The notes beneath the pieces are model-generated. The model did no database searches. It saw nothing but the letters and a program-made list of their open reading frames with translations, and had not been told where the DNA came from. Position numbers and translations under genes: made by a program. Positions 1 to 12,090 of a stretch of DNA of 64,000 nt are shown in pieces. The DNA comes from Rana temporaria (Eukaryota > Chordata > Amphibia > Anura > Ranidae). Numbering within the stretch: position 1 is the first letter of the stretch; each line of letters begins with the position of its first letter. The stretch covers positions 402,094,838 through 402,158,837 of the forward strand of contig NC_053491.1 of assembly GCF_905171775.1 (NCBI RefSeq). The letters are read 5' to 3'.

Positions 1-123
1 CAGTATGTCCGCAGTCTCTGGTAATCTCGTGCAGTATGTCCGCAGTCTCTAGTAATCTTGTGCAGTATGTCCGCAGTCTCTGGTAATCTCATGCAGTATG
101 TCCGCAGTATCTGGTAATCTCCT
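1..123. repeat. 31-bp tandem repeat, four copies
   Basis: Four consecutive copies of a 31-bp unit beginning CAGTATGTCCGCAGTCTCTG start at positions 1, 32, 63 and 94 with only a few substitutions. The window begins inside the array, so its true left edge and copy number are unknown. No coding function is apparent. Confidence 0.9.
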
Positions 124-596
124 GCCCATTTAGAGTCCTTCATTACTAACAGTGTAATTTTTTAGTTTGTTTGCGCCGATCTGTAAGGCTGCGCTATATA
201 CTATGGTTTGTGATGTTGGGACTATATAATCTGTCCTGTGATGCTGAGCTGTATACTCCTGACACTATGAGTGAAAGCAAGTGGAATACAGGGGAAGGAG
301 TGGGTGAATTATATAAGGGGTGTGGCTTATAACAAGTGGGAGGGACCAAATGTGGAGGGGCGGGGTCTTGCGCCCCCCATCCTAAAACATCACCAGCCGC
401 CACTGGTCTGTAGCTTCCACATTTCGCTGGATCCTTCCCTTCTTTTGGGATTATTGTAATATGAGCCCTGAGTGTATCAGGGGGAAATGCAGAAGTCAGA
501 CCTACTGCATTAAAAGCCTTTTGGCATTTGCTTACTCAATATCTTGGAAAATTCCTTATAGTATCGACTACATTTCTAGCACTACATTTCTAGCAC
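124..596. other. Unclassified sequence, no gene seen
   Basis: No coding signature, RNA gene or clear repeat boundary was recognised here. Open frames are short and carry no family motif. Confidence 0.5.
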
Positions 597-1835
597 AGTC
601 TAACTGTGGGGGGAGGGGACTGACTTCTATTCTTCGATAGTCTTCTATAGTAGACAATTCTTCTATAGTAGACAGTCTAATTGTGGGGGGAGGGGACTGA
701 CTGGGGGAGGTGACTGTAACGGTCAGGGGTTAACACTGTTTACGATTTTCAATTCCACCAACCCAAGACCGCTTATCCGACACTCCACAATCCAGCAGAC
801 ATCCATATGGATTTTCTCAGAATAACGAGACACAAGCTCTGTTCTCTGGTTCCAAACGAATGAATACTTTAATGATAGACTCAGCTCTTCTTATACAGTT
901 AGCAACCAAATATGGACAATGACTCAACTCCACCCACAACATGACACAAGGAACTTCAATACACATTACGTTAGATAATGACATTCAGATGAGCTAATTA
1001 CTAATCATTACCCAGACGTTCTGACTCCGCGATAAGTTATTCTCACCTGCTACATACTACACATTCCTTTAGTAAACATAATTGACATGCTAATCCACTA
1101 CACCTGAAAGGTCAGACATCTGACCTTTCAGACTGCCAACACATATCTATCATCAATAGAACTTTCACACAATACAGTGTTATTAGCATCACACAATGAG
1201 AGGTCCTTCAGAAGCCAGACTTAATTAACACAATAGACAATATGTGTCCCCACATTGAATGAGTCATTCTATTGACCGGTTGTAATTAGTTCTTCTAGAC
1301 ATTAAGGAATATATTGTGGATTACTGTTCCATGCTAAAACAATCCAACATATGTCCCTTATTTCCTGCAATACATGAATTATCATTACTGTCCCATCTCA
1401 TGTAAACCGAGATATAATTTCTCAGTCATCCTATGCCCCTATTGGACATAGGATGACCCTAGACCCAAGAGTCATTAGTGAAGCTGGTACAGGAGTACCC
1501 CACATCCTTCAAAAGTCTCTGGGTATCACAGGCCATTCCGTTACAGTGACCGATCGGTCTCCCTATGTACAAGGGACACGACACACCATCGGTCTCCTCT
1601 CCCTGAAAGGGTGTGAATCTCTGCGTTTACACACAAAGATCCATGTCCCTGGCTCTGTAACTGCCGATCACGGGTACCTGGTGGACATTGCGGTCACCAG
1701 GCATGCGCATCGGCACCCAAGTGATGTGCCCCCTAGCGGCCGGGAGGCTTGAGGACGTCATATGATGGCCACCCAGGATGGCAGAGTCACCTTATGGCCG
1801 TCATATGACTATAAGTGGGATGGGAAATGATTAAA
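597..1835 (+). mobile_element. Hairpin-rich TTAA-type element (family B), partial, carrying a solo LTR
   Basis: The flanks of the LTR at 715-1545 match a high-copy non-autonomous family that is complete at 3144-4144. Shared stretches include the G-rich 'GTGGGGGGAGGGG' block, the 'CCTATGTACAAG' block and the hairpin around 'TTTACACACA'. The right end is degenerate and resembles the usual GGGAAGTGGTTAA terminus. A short internal duplication lies around 600-690. The complete copy shows the uninterrupted sequence 'GGAGGTGACCGATG' at the LTR insertion point. It is non-coding. Confidence 0.7.
715..1545. mobile_element. Solo LTR (831 bp) with 5-bp target duplication GTGAC
   Basis: The segment starts TGTAACGG and ends CCGTTACA, a perfect short terminal inverted repeat with TG...CA ends. 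It is flanked on both sides by GTGAC (710-714 and 1546-1550). The complete related element at 3.1-4.1 kb shows the empty site. No internal retroviral region is present, so this is a solo LTR formed by LTR-LTR recombination. An antisense ATTAAA-like signal near 880 suggests it may lie in minus orientation, but that is a guess. It is related to the LTR at 39739-40367, sharing blocks around 'TAGATAATGACAT'. Confidence 0.85.
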
Positions 1836-1839
1836 CAAT

Positions 1840-2230
1840 TTGTTGCAAACATTCCTCAGAGATTTTGGTCCATATTGACATTATAACATCACACATTTTC
1901 TGCAGATTTGTCGTCTGCACAACCATGATCCAAATCTCCTCCACTACATACCAAGGGTGCTCTATTGGATTGAGATCTGGTGACTGTGGAGACCATTGGA
2001 GTACAGTGAGCTTATTGTCATGTTCAAGAAACCAGTGGTGAGATTATTTGAGCTTTGTGACATGGTGCATTACCCTGCTAAAAGGAGCCATCAGAAGATG
2101 GGTACATTGTAGTCATAAAAGGGATGGACATGGTCAGCAACAATACTCAGGTAGGTTGTGGCACTTAAACGATTCTCAATTGGCACTAAGGGGCTTTGAA
2201 AGCACTGCCAATTAATTTAATTGTGCAGGG
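1840..2230 (-). pseudogene. Tc1/mariner-type transposase remnant (C-terminal part)
   Basis: Read on the minus strand, 1900-2040 encodes the hallmark Tc1-family stretch 'WSPQSPDLNPIEHPW', which contains the second catalytic aspartate region, followed by a degraded C-terminal tail. The upstream part (2050-2220) encodes a decayed version of the preceding segment. Terminal inverted repeats were not found and frames are broken, so this is a dead fragment. By family knowledge an intact enzyme of about 340 residues carries a DD(E/D) catalytic triad and cuts DNA at TA sites. Confidence 0.75.
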
Positions 2231-2264
2231 CATTTTGGGAGCGCTGTATACAGTGATCCCAAAC

Positions 2265-2432
2265 CACCCAAAAGATGCTGCTTGCAGGACTTTCTGCATT
2301 GTCCCCCAAGCTCACCGCCCCAGTGTGAAAAGTCACACTGAACTTAATGGGAGGCAGTTTTCAGGCGTTATTTAAAGGCTATTTCTTGCGCTAAACCGCC
2401 TGAAACCCACCTCAGTGTGAAGCCAGCCTAAA
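2265..2432. repeat. Harbinger-type MITE fragment (tentative)
   Basis: The end 'CAGTGTGAAGCCAGCCTA' resembles the GTGTGAACCGGCTC terminus of the Harbinger-like MITE at 15558-16036, and the start 'CAGTGTGAAAAGTCACACTG' resembles its other side. No target duplication was resolved. Confidence 0.35.
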
Positions 2433-2838
2433 TCTATTTTCCTCCAGATGTAAAGAGTGCCCACTTATCCTCTGTGATGACCTTGAAAAACTCACCACCA
2501 AGTTCGCTATATGGACCATTTATATATTTATACATGTTCATCATATCTGCCTATAATCTCTTCTCAAGAGAGAATAAATTCAGTTCCTCTAATCTTTCCT
2601 CATAGCTGAGCTCCTCCATTCCCCCTATCAGTTTGGTTGCCCTTCTCTGCACTTCCTCCAGTTCCTTTTTTATGAACTGGGGCCCAAAACTGAACTGTAT
2701 ATTCCAAATGTGGTCTTACTAATGATTTGCACAGGTACAAAAATGATATCACTCTCTTTGGAGTCCAGTCCATATCTCTTAATACAAGAAAGGATTTTGC
2801 TTGCTTTGGAAACGGCAGCTTGGCATGCTGTTATTAAG
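2433..2838 (-). pseudogene. CR1-like LINE 3' fragment
   Basis: The reverse complement matches the C-terminal reverse-transcriptase region of the LINE at 57948-60149 nearly block for block. Both encode equivalents of 'MINMYKYIRG' followed by the segment reading 'HSLRLEEKRFH', and the preceding 'RATKLIRGMEELSYEERLEEL'-like part. It is a short, 5'-truncated dead copy of the same family. Confidence 0.8.
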
Positions 2839-2843
2839 CTTAA

Positions 2844-4191
2844 AGGGGTTGTAAAGGTTCGTTTTTTATTTTCTAAATAGGTTACTTTAAGCTAGTGCAT
2901 TGTTGGTTCACTTACCTTGTCCTTTGATTTCCCTTCTAAATGTTTTTTTTTGTTTCCTTTGTCTGAATTTCTCACTTCCTGTTTCTCCTCAGTAAGCTGT
3001 TCTAAATGACTTTCCACTGCTCAGATGATGGTGGAAAACTTACTGAGGAGAAACAGGAAGTGAAAAATTCAAACACAGAAAAAAAAACATTTAGAAGGGA
3101 AATCGAAGGAAAATGTAAGTGAACCAACAATGCACTAGCTTAACCACTTCCTAGACTGGGCACGTATACCCCTTCCTGACCAGGTGAAATTTCAGCTTCT
3201 GGCACTGCGTCGCTTTAACTGACAATTGCGCGGTCGTGCGACAATGCTCCCAAACAAAATTGGCGTCCTTTTTTCCCCACAAATAGAGCTTTCTTTTGGT
3301 GGTATTTGATCACCTCTGCGTTTTTTATTTTTTGCGCTATAAACAAAAAAAGAGCGACAATTTTGAAAAAAAGTCAATATTTTTTACTTGTTACTATAAT
3401 AAATAGCCCATTTTTTTTTAAAAACTTTTTTTTCTCAGTTTAGGCCGATACGTATTCTTCTACATATTTTTGGTAAAAAAAAAAAAAAAAATCGCAATAA
3501 GCGACTGGTTTGCGCAAAAGTTATAGTGCTTACAAAATAGGGGACAGAATTATTATACATTTTTATTATTATTTTTTTTACTAGTAATGGCAGCGATCTG
3601 CGATTTTTATTGGGACTGCGACGTTATGGCGGACACATCGAAAACTTTTGACACATTTTTGGCACCATTCACATTTATACTGCGATCAGTGCTATAAAAA
3701 TGCACCGATTACTGTATAAATGTGACTGGCAGTGAAGGGGTTAACACTAGGGGGCATGGAAGGGGTTAAATGTATTCCCTGGGTGTGTTCTAACTGTGGG
3801 GGGAGGGGGGTGACTGGGGGAGGTGACCGATGCTGTGTCCCTATGTACAAGAGACACAGATCGGTCTCCTCTCTCCCCTGACAGGACATGGATATCTGTG
3901 TTTACACACACAGAGATCCATGTCCTTGTCCCTGTAACCGCCGATCGCGAGTGCCTGGCGGACATCGAGGCCGCCATGCACGCGCATCGGTATCTCAGGA
4001 ATGCGGCGGGCACGCGCGCGCCGCCGGCGGCGCTCGCGCACGCCCTCTAGTGGCCTGGAAGAGCGGAGGACACATATATGCATCCTGTCAGAGATTTAGA
4101 ACCACCCTGCGGCCGCACATATTCGTACGGCCGTCGGGAAGTGGTTAAAGGAACCTATTTAGAAAATAAAAGACAAACCTTTACAACCCCT
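2844..4191. mobile_element. Foldback TTAA MITE (family A), interrupted by a family B element
   Basis: The ends are AGGGGTTGTAAAGG and CCTTTACAACCCCT, flanked by TTAA (2840-2843 and 4192-4195). The two halves are long imperfect inverted repeats, from the 'CACTTCCTGTTTCTCC' block to its complement, so the uninterrupted element would fold almost completely on itself. Other copies lie at 35557-35908 and 37142-38222. TTAA duplication and lack of coding capacity fit a piggyBac-type non-autonomous element. The element was later entered by the sequence at 3144-4144. Confidence 0.85.
3144..4144 (+). mobile_element. Hairpin-rich TTAA element (family B), complete copy nested in family A
   Basis: The 1.0 kb element starts CCACTTCC and ends GGAAGTGG, with TTAA on both sides (3140-3143 and 4145-4148). 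The intact family A sequence 'GCACTAGCTTAAAGGAACC' at about 38170 gives the empty site. It is non-coding, AT-rich in the first half, and has a GC-rich, hairpin-rich second half containing 'GGCAGTGAAGGGGTTAA'. Short open frames across the GC-rich half are chance. Confidence 0.85.
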
Positions 4192-6751
4192 TTAAAATCT
4201 ACCAGAACAGCCAGATCCTTCACCATTGTACTCCCCCCTCACTGCGTTTTGGAGTTCGGGCAATAGCAGTTTTTTTATTGCTGTCTGTGTCCCACTGTGT
4301 CCCATTGCTATCTGTGGCATTCTCCTGCCCAAGCACTGCAGTTGGAGAGGAATTCAAGAGGAATATATTCCTCTATAATTTCCTGGGTCACTGGGGAAGC
4401 TATCCAATTGGATGCTGCAGCCACATGTGACTCTAGCAATCTAGAGTCACATGGCTGTGCACACCAGGTTTGGTGTGCATTTTGCGAGTTGGTAGGGTAG
4501 GAACAGGTACTCCACCTGGTAGGGACAGAATTAGCAGCAGGGAAAGTTTCCTGATGAGAGGAAAGCGTAGGACTTGCAACTGCTCTGAGCATCTACCTGC
4601 TTTGGGAAAAGACAGCCAGGCACTGTCCCTCAGGCACTGTCCGTTCATCTGAATCCTTCTCTCTACAGACTGTTAGACCTGTTAGTTTTCCTGGCTTGAC
4701 TGTCTTCCCACCAGGTTACTAGTGAACTGTCTTTGCATTATTTCAATACAAGTGCTTTCATAGCACTTGGACTGTTTGTGTTATTGCCACTGCACCATGC
4801 TGCACCCCATCTACACAGTGCTTAGACTTTGTTCAGCTCAACTATGTCACAAAAGCCAAAAAATTGAAAGAATGGATAACTCAGCCCCCTTCCTATTGGA
4901 AAGTGGGCTTTCAGCAGCCATACTGGTAAATAACAAGATAAGCACCCCCCCCCCCCTCATTCCTTCACCCATTCACTTGAGTGGGGTTCAATGAAAAACG
5001 TTCAAACTTAGAGAAAGATCACATACTATTAGAATGTATTTTCTTGGGGTAATTTTTTCCAGCTCTGATAAAACAGAAGGAAAATAAATGACTGGACGCA
5101 CCATGAGCTAATGAACACTGCAGGAGAAAAAAAGGTACCAGCATCTCTATTCACTACCTTCATTATAAAAAAGATTGAAGTCAACAAGGCTAATCAGATT
5201 TATAGGAATAATTGAGGTCAACGTGTAGGGGACACAGAGAGAGAGAATTACTTTGTATTAAATACAAATGAAATTATAATCTTCTCTCCAGGAATGATAA
5301 CCACCGTGCAAACACAAGGAGCAACCTAAATGATTTAGATATTTTTTATCTAAACAACAATAGACAAGGAAGTAAGAGCAGCATATACAAAACCCTTTAA
5401 CACTTCTCTGTAAAATGAGCAAAGGGATTCAGAGCAGAACAAAGCCAGTCCACACAGAGTTCTCTCTAAACCATGCTAATATCACTTTCTTAAGGAATTA
5501 ATTTCCTGCTTGAATAAGTCATGAAAAGGGAGTTATTCCAGTCTTTGATATTTAGACTGGTATTGTGGATGGAATGTTATGATAATTTTTCAAACAGCAT
5601 TCCAGATTTTTAAGTTTCTGTTAAATGCATAGAAATGTAAGATAGCAGTGAACAATGTATAGATGAAGCACGTTGTCTACATTAGGAGTTTGTTCAGAAA
5701 CAAAAGGAAGGTTGTAAATGAGATGCTGCTGGAGCTCGGGGAGTGAGGAGAGCATGCAATCTATATGCTGGCCTCCAGCTTCTGCACTCTTCATAGCAAG
5801 AAACCAATCCATTAAAAAAAAGAAGAGAGATGGTTGCGAAATTAATAATAATACTGAAAAGCATGTTCATTTTTAGAGCATAAATAAACACTTTGCTGAG
5901 ATTTTATGTATTATGAAGAGTATAAATCTTGAAAACCTTGGGATTCATGGATAAAGTGGTGGGTATTAGCAATCCATTTTGAAATCCATGTACAGAACTA
6001 TATTTTCCATACTTGAGTAGAAAACAGATTTTACCTTTCTGAATGACCAGATCTATAAAGATTCTTTACTCTACTGACATTACCTCTGCTGTTTACCGTG
6101 GTTGATATGGCATCACAACTTTCCAATGTAAACGCAAAGCGTAGGCATTGTATTTACAGCAGTTGGCTACAAGCACTTCATTAGGGCGCTATATAGTATG
6201 ATCAGAAGCTGATCATTTCAGCTCCTGGGTTTAATGCTGGGTTCCAGGTCCAGTGATAAAAGAGCTTGCACCACAAAAACCTTTGAGACCAGCCACCTCT
6301 TTAAAATTATGCTGTGGTGGCTCTTGGACAAAAATTATTATCGGTGCACTGTTTTAAAATGAAAAGAAAACGATTACCCCCAGACGGGACTTTTAAGGCC
6401 AGACTCCAATAAGTATGTAAAATTTAATTTATTAGATGTTTTCACCAAAATGGGTAGACACTTGTTTACAGAATAATTCTGGATGTTAGATTACAGAAAT
6501 CTTCTGGAACAGTCAAAAAATATATATAATAAGAATAAAAAAACGTATAAAGGAATAGTGATGAAGTGACACCTGGGGCACACGTCCCGTGTGTGGACCC
6601 AGGAGAAACAAAAAACAAAAAGATGTTTTAAAATGACACTGGGAACTCAAGTAGTTAATTTATTGCACCAAGGAATTTGGTGGAAGACAGTCATTATAAT
6701 TATGGCCCAGGATAGTAGTTAAGGGGACCATTGTACCCAATAATCACTGGA

Positions 6752-6755
<4 letters not shown>

Positions 6756-6814
<59 letters not shown>
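6756..6814. repeat. (TA)n microsatellite
   Basis: An uninterrupted run of about 29 TA dinucleotides. Open frames reading Tyr-Ile repeats across it are not genes. Confidence 0.97.
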
Positions 6815-6819
<5 letters not shown>

Positions 6820-6822
6820 TTT

Positions 6823-6886
6823 CCAGTAAAAAAATATCCAGTAAAAAAATATCCAGTAAAAAAATATCCAGTAAAAAAATATCATA
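6823..6886. repeat. 15-bp tandem repeat, about four copies
   Basis: The unit CCAGTAAAAAAATAT is repeated about four times directly after the TA microsatellite. Confidence 0.95.
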
Positions 6887-7793
6887 GTCATTATCCATTG
6901 CATTTTAATAACATAAATACATTTCAAGTAGAATTACAGTTGTACAAGTGGAAATACCTTCTCCAATATAATTCTAAATTGTATAGTTTAGGTTGACCAT
7001 CCAGAATATGGGAAGGACATATCTTTCTCATGCAGTCACTGGTAAATGCTATCAATATGCTGTAGGTCCAGTGGTAGACACAATAGCTGTTGCATTAACA
7101 TGAGCGTATGAGCTTCTTGACATTTTCCCATACATGCCTTAATCAGGGCACATAAATATGCAAAAACTCTAATCTTTCTGATGGGAACAGCCTAGACCCT
7201 TGTGCATCTGTCCCTTAATTAGCAAGAAAGTAAAACCGAGAAGTTATCAGAGTTTAACAAGAGATTGGCTAATTCTGTTCTTCCTACAATTGTTCGCACT
7301 TTTTTTGGATGCTCTCATGTGTAAGTAACATTGTTTATTGTTGAACAGGTTGAGCAATGAGTACGGTATCTTAGAACTTAAGAGGTTCTGGAAAAGGATT
7401 TCCCAGTCTATATGATGTGTAAACAGATAAACACTATTTATTTATGTACTTTATTCAGGCTGGCTGGGATTCAGAACTGAGATAAATAAACTCTGTGGGA
7501 TTTTTTTAATTAGGCCTGCAGGATATGCTCTTTAGAGCCAGAACGTCGAAATAGATATAATTGTTCATTGTAAACCCCTTAAGAGAAGAGCAAAAAAAAG
7601 GTTTTGTACCTGGCATCTCAATGTTCCTGCTGTTATTGAATAAGCCCAACATGAATTTCTCAAGTATGCCAAGATGGAGAACATAAACCAGTGGGTAAGA
7701 ATCCATATTATAGTGATGAAGCAGAACCCAACTAAATTGTCAGATTTTTCTTTTATTTCACTCAGATAGTTTTTACTAAACTTTTGACATTAA

Positions 7794-9300
7794 AGCGGGG
7801 GTTCCGCGGTCCGGACGTTTTTTTTTTTTTTTTTTGGTTCATTAAACTCTTCCAATGTTCAAAAAATAGTACTCACATATTTTAAAGCGGAGTTCCACCC
7901 ACAATTTCACTTTTTAAATATAAATACCCCTGTAATACACAAGCTTAATGTATTCTAGTAAAGTTAGTCTGTAAACTAAGGTCCGTTTTGTTAGGTTGTT
8001 ACAGCATTTAGATAGTTTATAATCTAGAAATAGACCGTGGCCATCTTAAGTGTGGGCATCATGAAGCCAGACTGTATGACTTCCTGGATTTCAGCTTTGC
8101 ATATCTCGCACATGCTCAGTGCACAAGCAGTGTAATAGGTTTCAGTCAGGTTTGCAAGGACTACTGGGAAACATGATGCCTATCCCAGAAACCCTTGCAA
8201 ATAGCCTAGGCAAATAAGGAGGAGGAAGTAATGAAGGACTACAAAATAAAGGTATTTACAAGCAACAAATTAAATAAAAATTGTCCATTCTGAACACTAT
8301 GAGATTAGAGCATGCAGCACAGACAAACATAAAAAAATGGGTGGAACTCCACTTTAATGTCGCTACTGCCCCGCATTCTCCGTCGGCATCAAATGTGTCT
8401 TTATAAAATGTTATGCTGTCAGTTTCCATTTTGCTTGTGGGCAGCGATTTTTGCTCTTTATGCCTTTTTATTTTTTGTTCAATACGTTTTTATTAGTCGT
8501 AAAGTTAGGTAGGACAAGAATAAGAACATGCGATAATCAAATGTAACAAAAAGTACAAAATCATAAGAATACAAAAGAATACAAAGGAGGAGCACCCAGT
8601 TAAACCATTCATTACTAATAACCCTTCAAACATCCTACACCAAGAGGGAGCAATAAGCAGCCTAAGATTCATTGGTGGCAGAAGAAGAGCCGCTGAAATA
8701 GGTCAACCAGTACCCCTTCAGTTTAACGCACTTAATCCGTCCTATACAAGACAAAGAAAAAAAAAAAAAAGAACGCAAAGTAGAGAGAATAGCAAAGGTC
8801 GAAAAAGAAGGGATCAAGACAAAGGGAAAGGGGGGTTCCCTGCCACAGATCACTTCTAGACATTGTGACATATAAAACCCATCGAGCTACATCGAACTAC
8901 CGGGACACCAATATTTACACAGGTTGAGACATAAGATCAGCATATGCAGGAGTAAATTTAGAGGCAAACCAGTCAGACCATATTTTTTACATGACAGATC
9001 AGCTTTATTCCTAATGGAGTGGGTAAGATCTTCCATCTCTTTATGCCTTCTGAATCGTCTCCTGGGAAGCGTGATGCTGTGCTCCCAGGAGACATTGCTA
9101 AATCGTCCCAAGAAGCACTGGGGCGCAGGGAGATGAAGTGGCACGCCCCCTCCCGCAGGAGGAAAACCAGGAAGTGCCAGCTACAGACTACAGATCTAAG
9201 GTATTGGATTGATATTGCAAAGTATGGATAGCGATCTGTTTAAATACACACGAAGATAGTCCGATTAAGCAATACATAAGATTTAGGATGAACCTCCGCT
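7794..9300. mobile_element. TTAA-flanked element (family E), outer copy
   Basis: The ends AGCGGGGGTTCC and its degenerate complement (...GAACCTCCGCT) are flanked by TTAA at 7790-7793 and 9301-9304. Inside lie another copy of the same family (7886-8353) and an A-rich block at about 8460-9020 of possible LINE origin. The real outer element is therefore much shorter than its present 1.5 kb. No coding region. Confidence 0.65.
7886..8353. mobile_element. TTAA-flanked MITE (family E), inner copy
   Basis: The 468-bp element begins AGCGGAGTTCCACCC and ends GGGTGGAACTCCACT, a near-perfect inverted repeat. TTAA lies on both sides (7882-7885 and 8354-8357). It sits just inside the left end of a diverged relative. 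Non-autonomous, piggyBac-like by its target site. Confidence 0.85.
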
Positions 9301-9305
9301 TTAAA

Positions 9306-11261
9306 CAATACTTGTACAGTAATCCCTTTCCCACCTACGTTGCTGTGCTAGCAAGGGTCGGTTTAACAAGACTTCAAGGAATGTTATCAGAATTCAGAGA
9401 AGAATACTAATCTGCTGCAGCAGTGGAGGGTTCTGACAACCACTTTGACCAGACCCTGTCATATTTTTTTGGACAGCCTCTATGTTTATAGGTATCTTTG
9501 TATAAGGGCATCACATTATTGACAAGTGTTTTCCATAGACCTACAGAGGAAGGGGCTTTCTGCTTCCAGCATTGGACAATGGACTTCCTGCCATAGAACA
9601 GCAAGAGACCCAACAGGGTTTTCTCAGCCATCCTGGGCACCAGGTCCTCCACCAGCACCAACAGGCATATTCTAGAGATACTCAAAAATTCATTCACCTC
9701 CAGAAAGATTTGTGACCAAAAAACTGTAATTACCGGGCAGGACCAGAATATATGAATGTAGTCCCCCGTAGCATGGTCACAACGCCAGCACTCTGGGGAG
9801 AGGGAAGACCTCATCCCGTGCACCCGAGCGGGAGTGAGATACGCTCTATGGAAATCTTGTACTGAATAAGGCGATATCTCAGGGAAACAAGTATTTTAAA
9901 TGGGAAGTCCCCTACATCCTCCCAGTCCTCGGAGTCCAGCTCCAGAACACCCTGGCCCCATTGCTAACGGAGCCTGCACAACTCAGGAGGAGAGACTCGG
10001 AGAATATGTGCATATAACAGGGAGGTGGGTTTGTTTGTACTGTCAGAAAAGTGATGTAGGTTGGGATTGTTCCAGTGGGGGGGCGTTCGGGGGTACTGAA
10101 GTCGAAGGATAATTTTCACAGGCCAGGCCCTCCCTCCAGGCCCTAAGGGTGGTACACATAGAGGGGGTTAGGTCGTACAAAGCCTTCGGACCCCGCAAAA
10201 GGAGGTTTGACAAAGCCTCTGCATACTGTAACACTGCAGCATCAGTGGCCCAGACCGAATTGGATCTACCCGGAACAACCCACCAGAATGCAGTGACTAA
10301 TTGAGCCACAATTAAATATTTGTGGCAGTCCGGGAACGCCAGGCCCCCCTGCGAACAAGGGCACATGAGAGTGGTTAACTTGAAGCGGGGAGGACGTGGG
10401 CCCTATAGAAAGGAGGAGAACATTTGATTTAGTTGGGAAAAAATGATTTAGAGATCCACTGAGGGGAGTTACGAAAAATAAATATGTAAACTTGGGAAGG
10501 ATTTTTATTTTGATGAGGTTGATACGCCCCAACAGGGACAGAAGAAGGTTCTCCCATGCTTTCAGCTTGGCTCTGACTGAGTTGACTACTGGGGACAAGT
10601 TCAGCGAAATGAAGTCAGCCACATTCCTCAAGATACGCACCCCTAAGTATGTAAATTCATCCACCCATTGTAGCTGAAGGGAAGCCGAAGCCTCTCCTTT
10701 AGCATTCTCAGCTATAGCAAGCAATTGCGACTTTGACCAATTTACCTTAAAGGAGCAGTAAAGTAAAAAAAAAAAAATTGCTGAAATTACTGTTTACAGG
10801 GTATAGAGACATAATAGTTAACTGATTCCTTTTAAAAATGATTAAAAATAGATAAAAATCAATCATATAATGTGCCTGCAGTTTAGTTTAGTTTTTAAAC
10901 TAGTTTCATGTTTCGGTGAAGTACAGAGACACACAGAACAAAAACAAACAAACAGGGCAGTGTTTGTTTTTAAAATGAATCTGGTTCTGAGGAGTTTTAG
11001 ACACACAGTAATCACACCTTCTTGATCATGGACCACAGTGAGAAGCTCGCATGAGTTTTTTCATAAGGAGCCAGACACGCAGGAAGTGTGGAGATCAGAG
11101 AAGGATTACAGCTACTTCAAAGCAAAAATGAAAAATGAGGACATGAAACCAGGACTGCAGTAAGGTAAAGGAAGCTATTTAGCAAAAAAAAAAAAAATCC
11201 TTTAGTGACTCTTTAAGCCCTGCCACCTTCAAGAATCTTTCTAGGACCAACAATGCCCCTT
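9306..11261 (-). pseudogene. L1-like LINE ORF2, C-terminal half, broken
   Basis: On the minus strand the frames encode the end of an L1/Tx1-type ORF2. In order they are: a segment reading 'LVLERFLKVAGLKVNWSKSQ' near 11220; then 'FTYLGVRI' and the conserved 'LGRINLIKIKILPKFTYLF' block at about 10500; then 'GGLAFPDCHKY' near 10340; and finally a C-terminal cysteine motif 'CWRCDHATGDYIHIFWSCP' near 9770. The reading frame ends with a stop near 9407. Several frameshifts and stops break it. The copy is split by a 462-bp MITE at 10751-11212; removing one TTAA and the MITE restores frame continuity. It stops abruptly at 11261 where another TTAA element begins. Apparently 5'-truncated, with no endonuclease domain seen. 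Confidence 0.85.
10751..11212. mobile_element. TTAA MITE (family F) inside the L1-like ORF2
   Basis: The 462-bp insert has ends AGGAGCAGTAAAG and CTTTAGTGACTCT, with TTAA at 10747-10750 and 11213-11216. L1-like coding sequence continues in frame on both sides, which fixes the empty site precisely. Non-coding. Confidence 0.85.
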
Positions 11262-11782
11262 TAACCTCTTGACCACTGGGCACTTAAACCCCCTTCCTGA
11301 CCAGACCAATTTTCAGCTTTCGGTGCTCTCACAATTTGAATGACAATTACTCCGTCATACAACATTGTACCCATTTGAAATTTGTGTCCTTTTTTTCACA
11401 CAAATAGAGCTTTCTTTTGGTGGTATTAGATCACCTCTGGGTTTTTAATTTTTTGCGCTATAAAAGAAAAACGACCGAAAATTCTGTAAAAAACAAAAAA
11501 AACAAACTTGTTTCTGTCATATTCGCAGGTTATTTCTCACACACAGCATATGCATACCACTAATGACACCACAAAACACATTCTGCTATTCCTCCCGAGT
11601 ATGGCGATACCCCATGTGTGCAACTTTTACACGGCGTGGCCACATACAGAGGCCCAACATGCAGGGAGCGCCATCAGGCGTTCTGGAGCACCCAGGCCAA
11701 TTCTGACATTTCTCTCCTACATGGAAAAATCACAATTTATTTGCTAGAAAATTACATAGAACCCCAAAACATTATATATGCA

Positions 11783-12077
11783 GAGTATTTGGGTATGGCG
11801 GAGTATTTGGGTATGGCGGAGTATTTGGGTATGGCGGAGTATTGGGGTATGGCGGAGTATTGGGGTATGGCGGAGTATTGGGGTATGGCGGAGTATTGGG
11901 GTATGGCGGAGTATTGGGGTATGGCGGAGTATTGGGGTATGGCGGAGTATTGGGGTATGGCAGAGTATTTGGGTATGGCAGAGTATTTGGGTATGGCAGA
12001 GTATTTGGGTATGGCAGAGTATTTGGGTATGGCAGAGTATTTGGGTATGGCAGAGTATTTGGGTATGGCAGAGTATT
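11783..12077. repeat. 18-bp minisatellite, 16 full copies
   Basis: The unit GAGTATTTGGGTATGGCG is repeated 16 times plus a partial copy. Variants cluster: three TTTGGG units, seven TTGGGG units, then six TTTGGG units ending GGCA. Because 18 is a multiple of three, several frames on both strands stay open, giving long repetitive open frames that are not credible genes. Confidence 0.97.
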
Positions 12078-12090
12078 GTGCAGGGAGGGA

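Larger units (their letters stand above)
4200..7780. other. Long stretch without recognisable gene
   Basis: Mostly AT-rich unique-looking sequence. Open frames are short and lack family motifs. The only structures seen are a C-run near 4946, a TA microsatellite and a 15-bp tandem repeat, listed separately. Confidence 0.6.

Noticed and set aside
6700..6927. Open frame with alternating Tyr-Ile
   Set aside because: It is the translation of a TA microsatellite and a 15-bp repeat.
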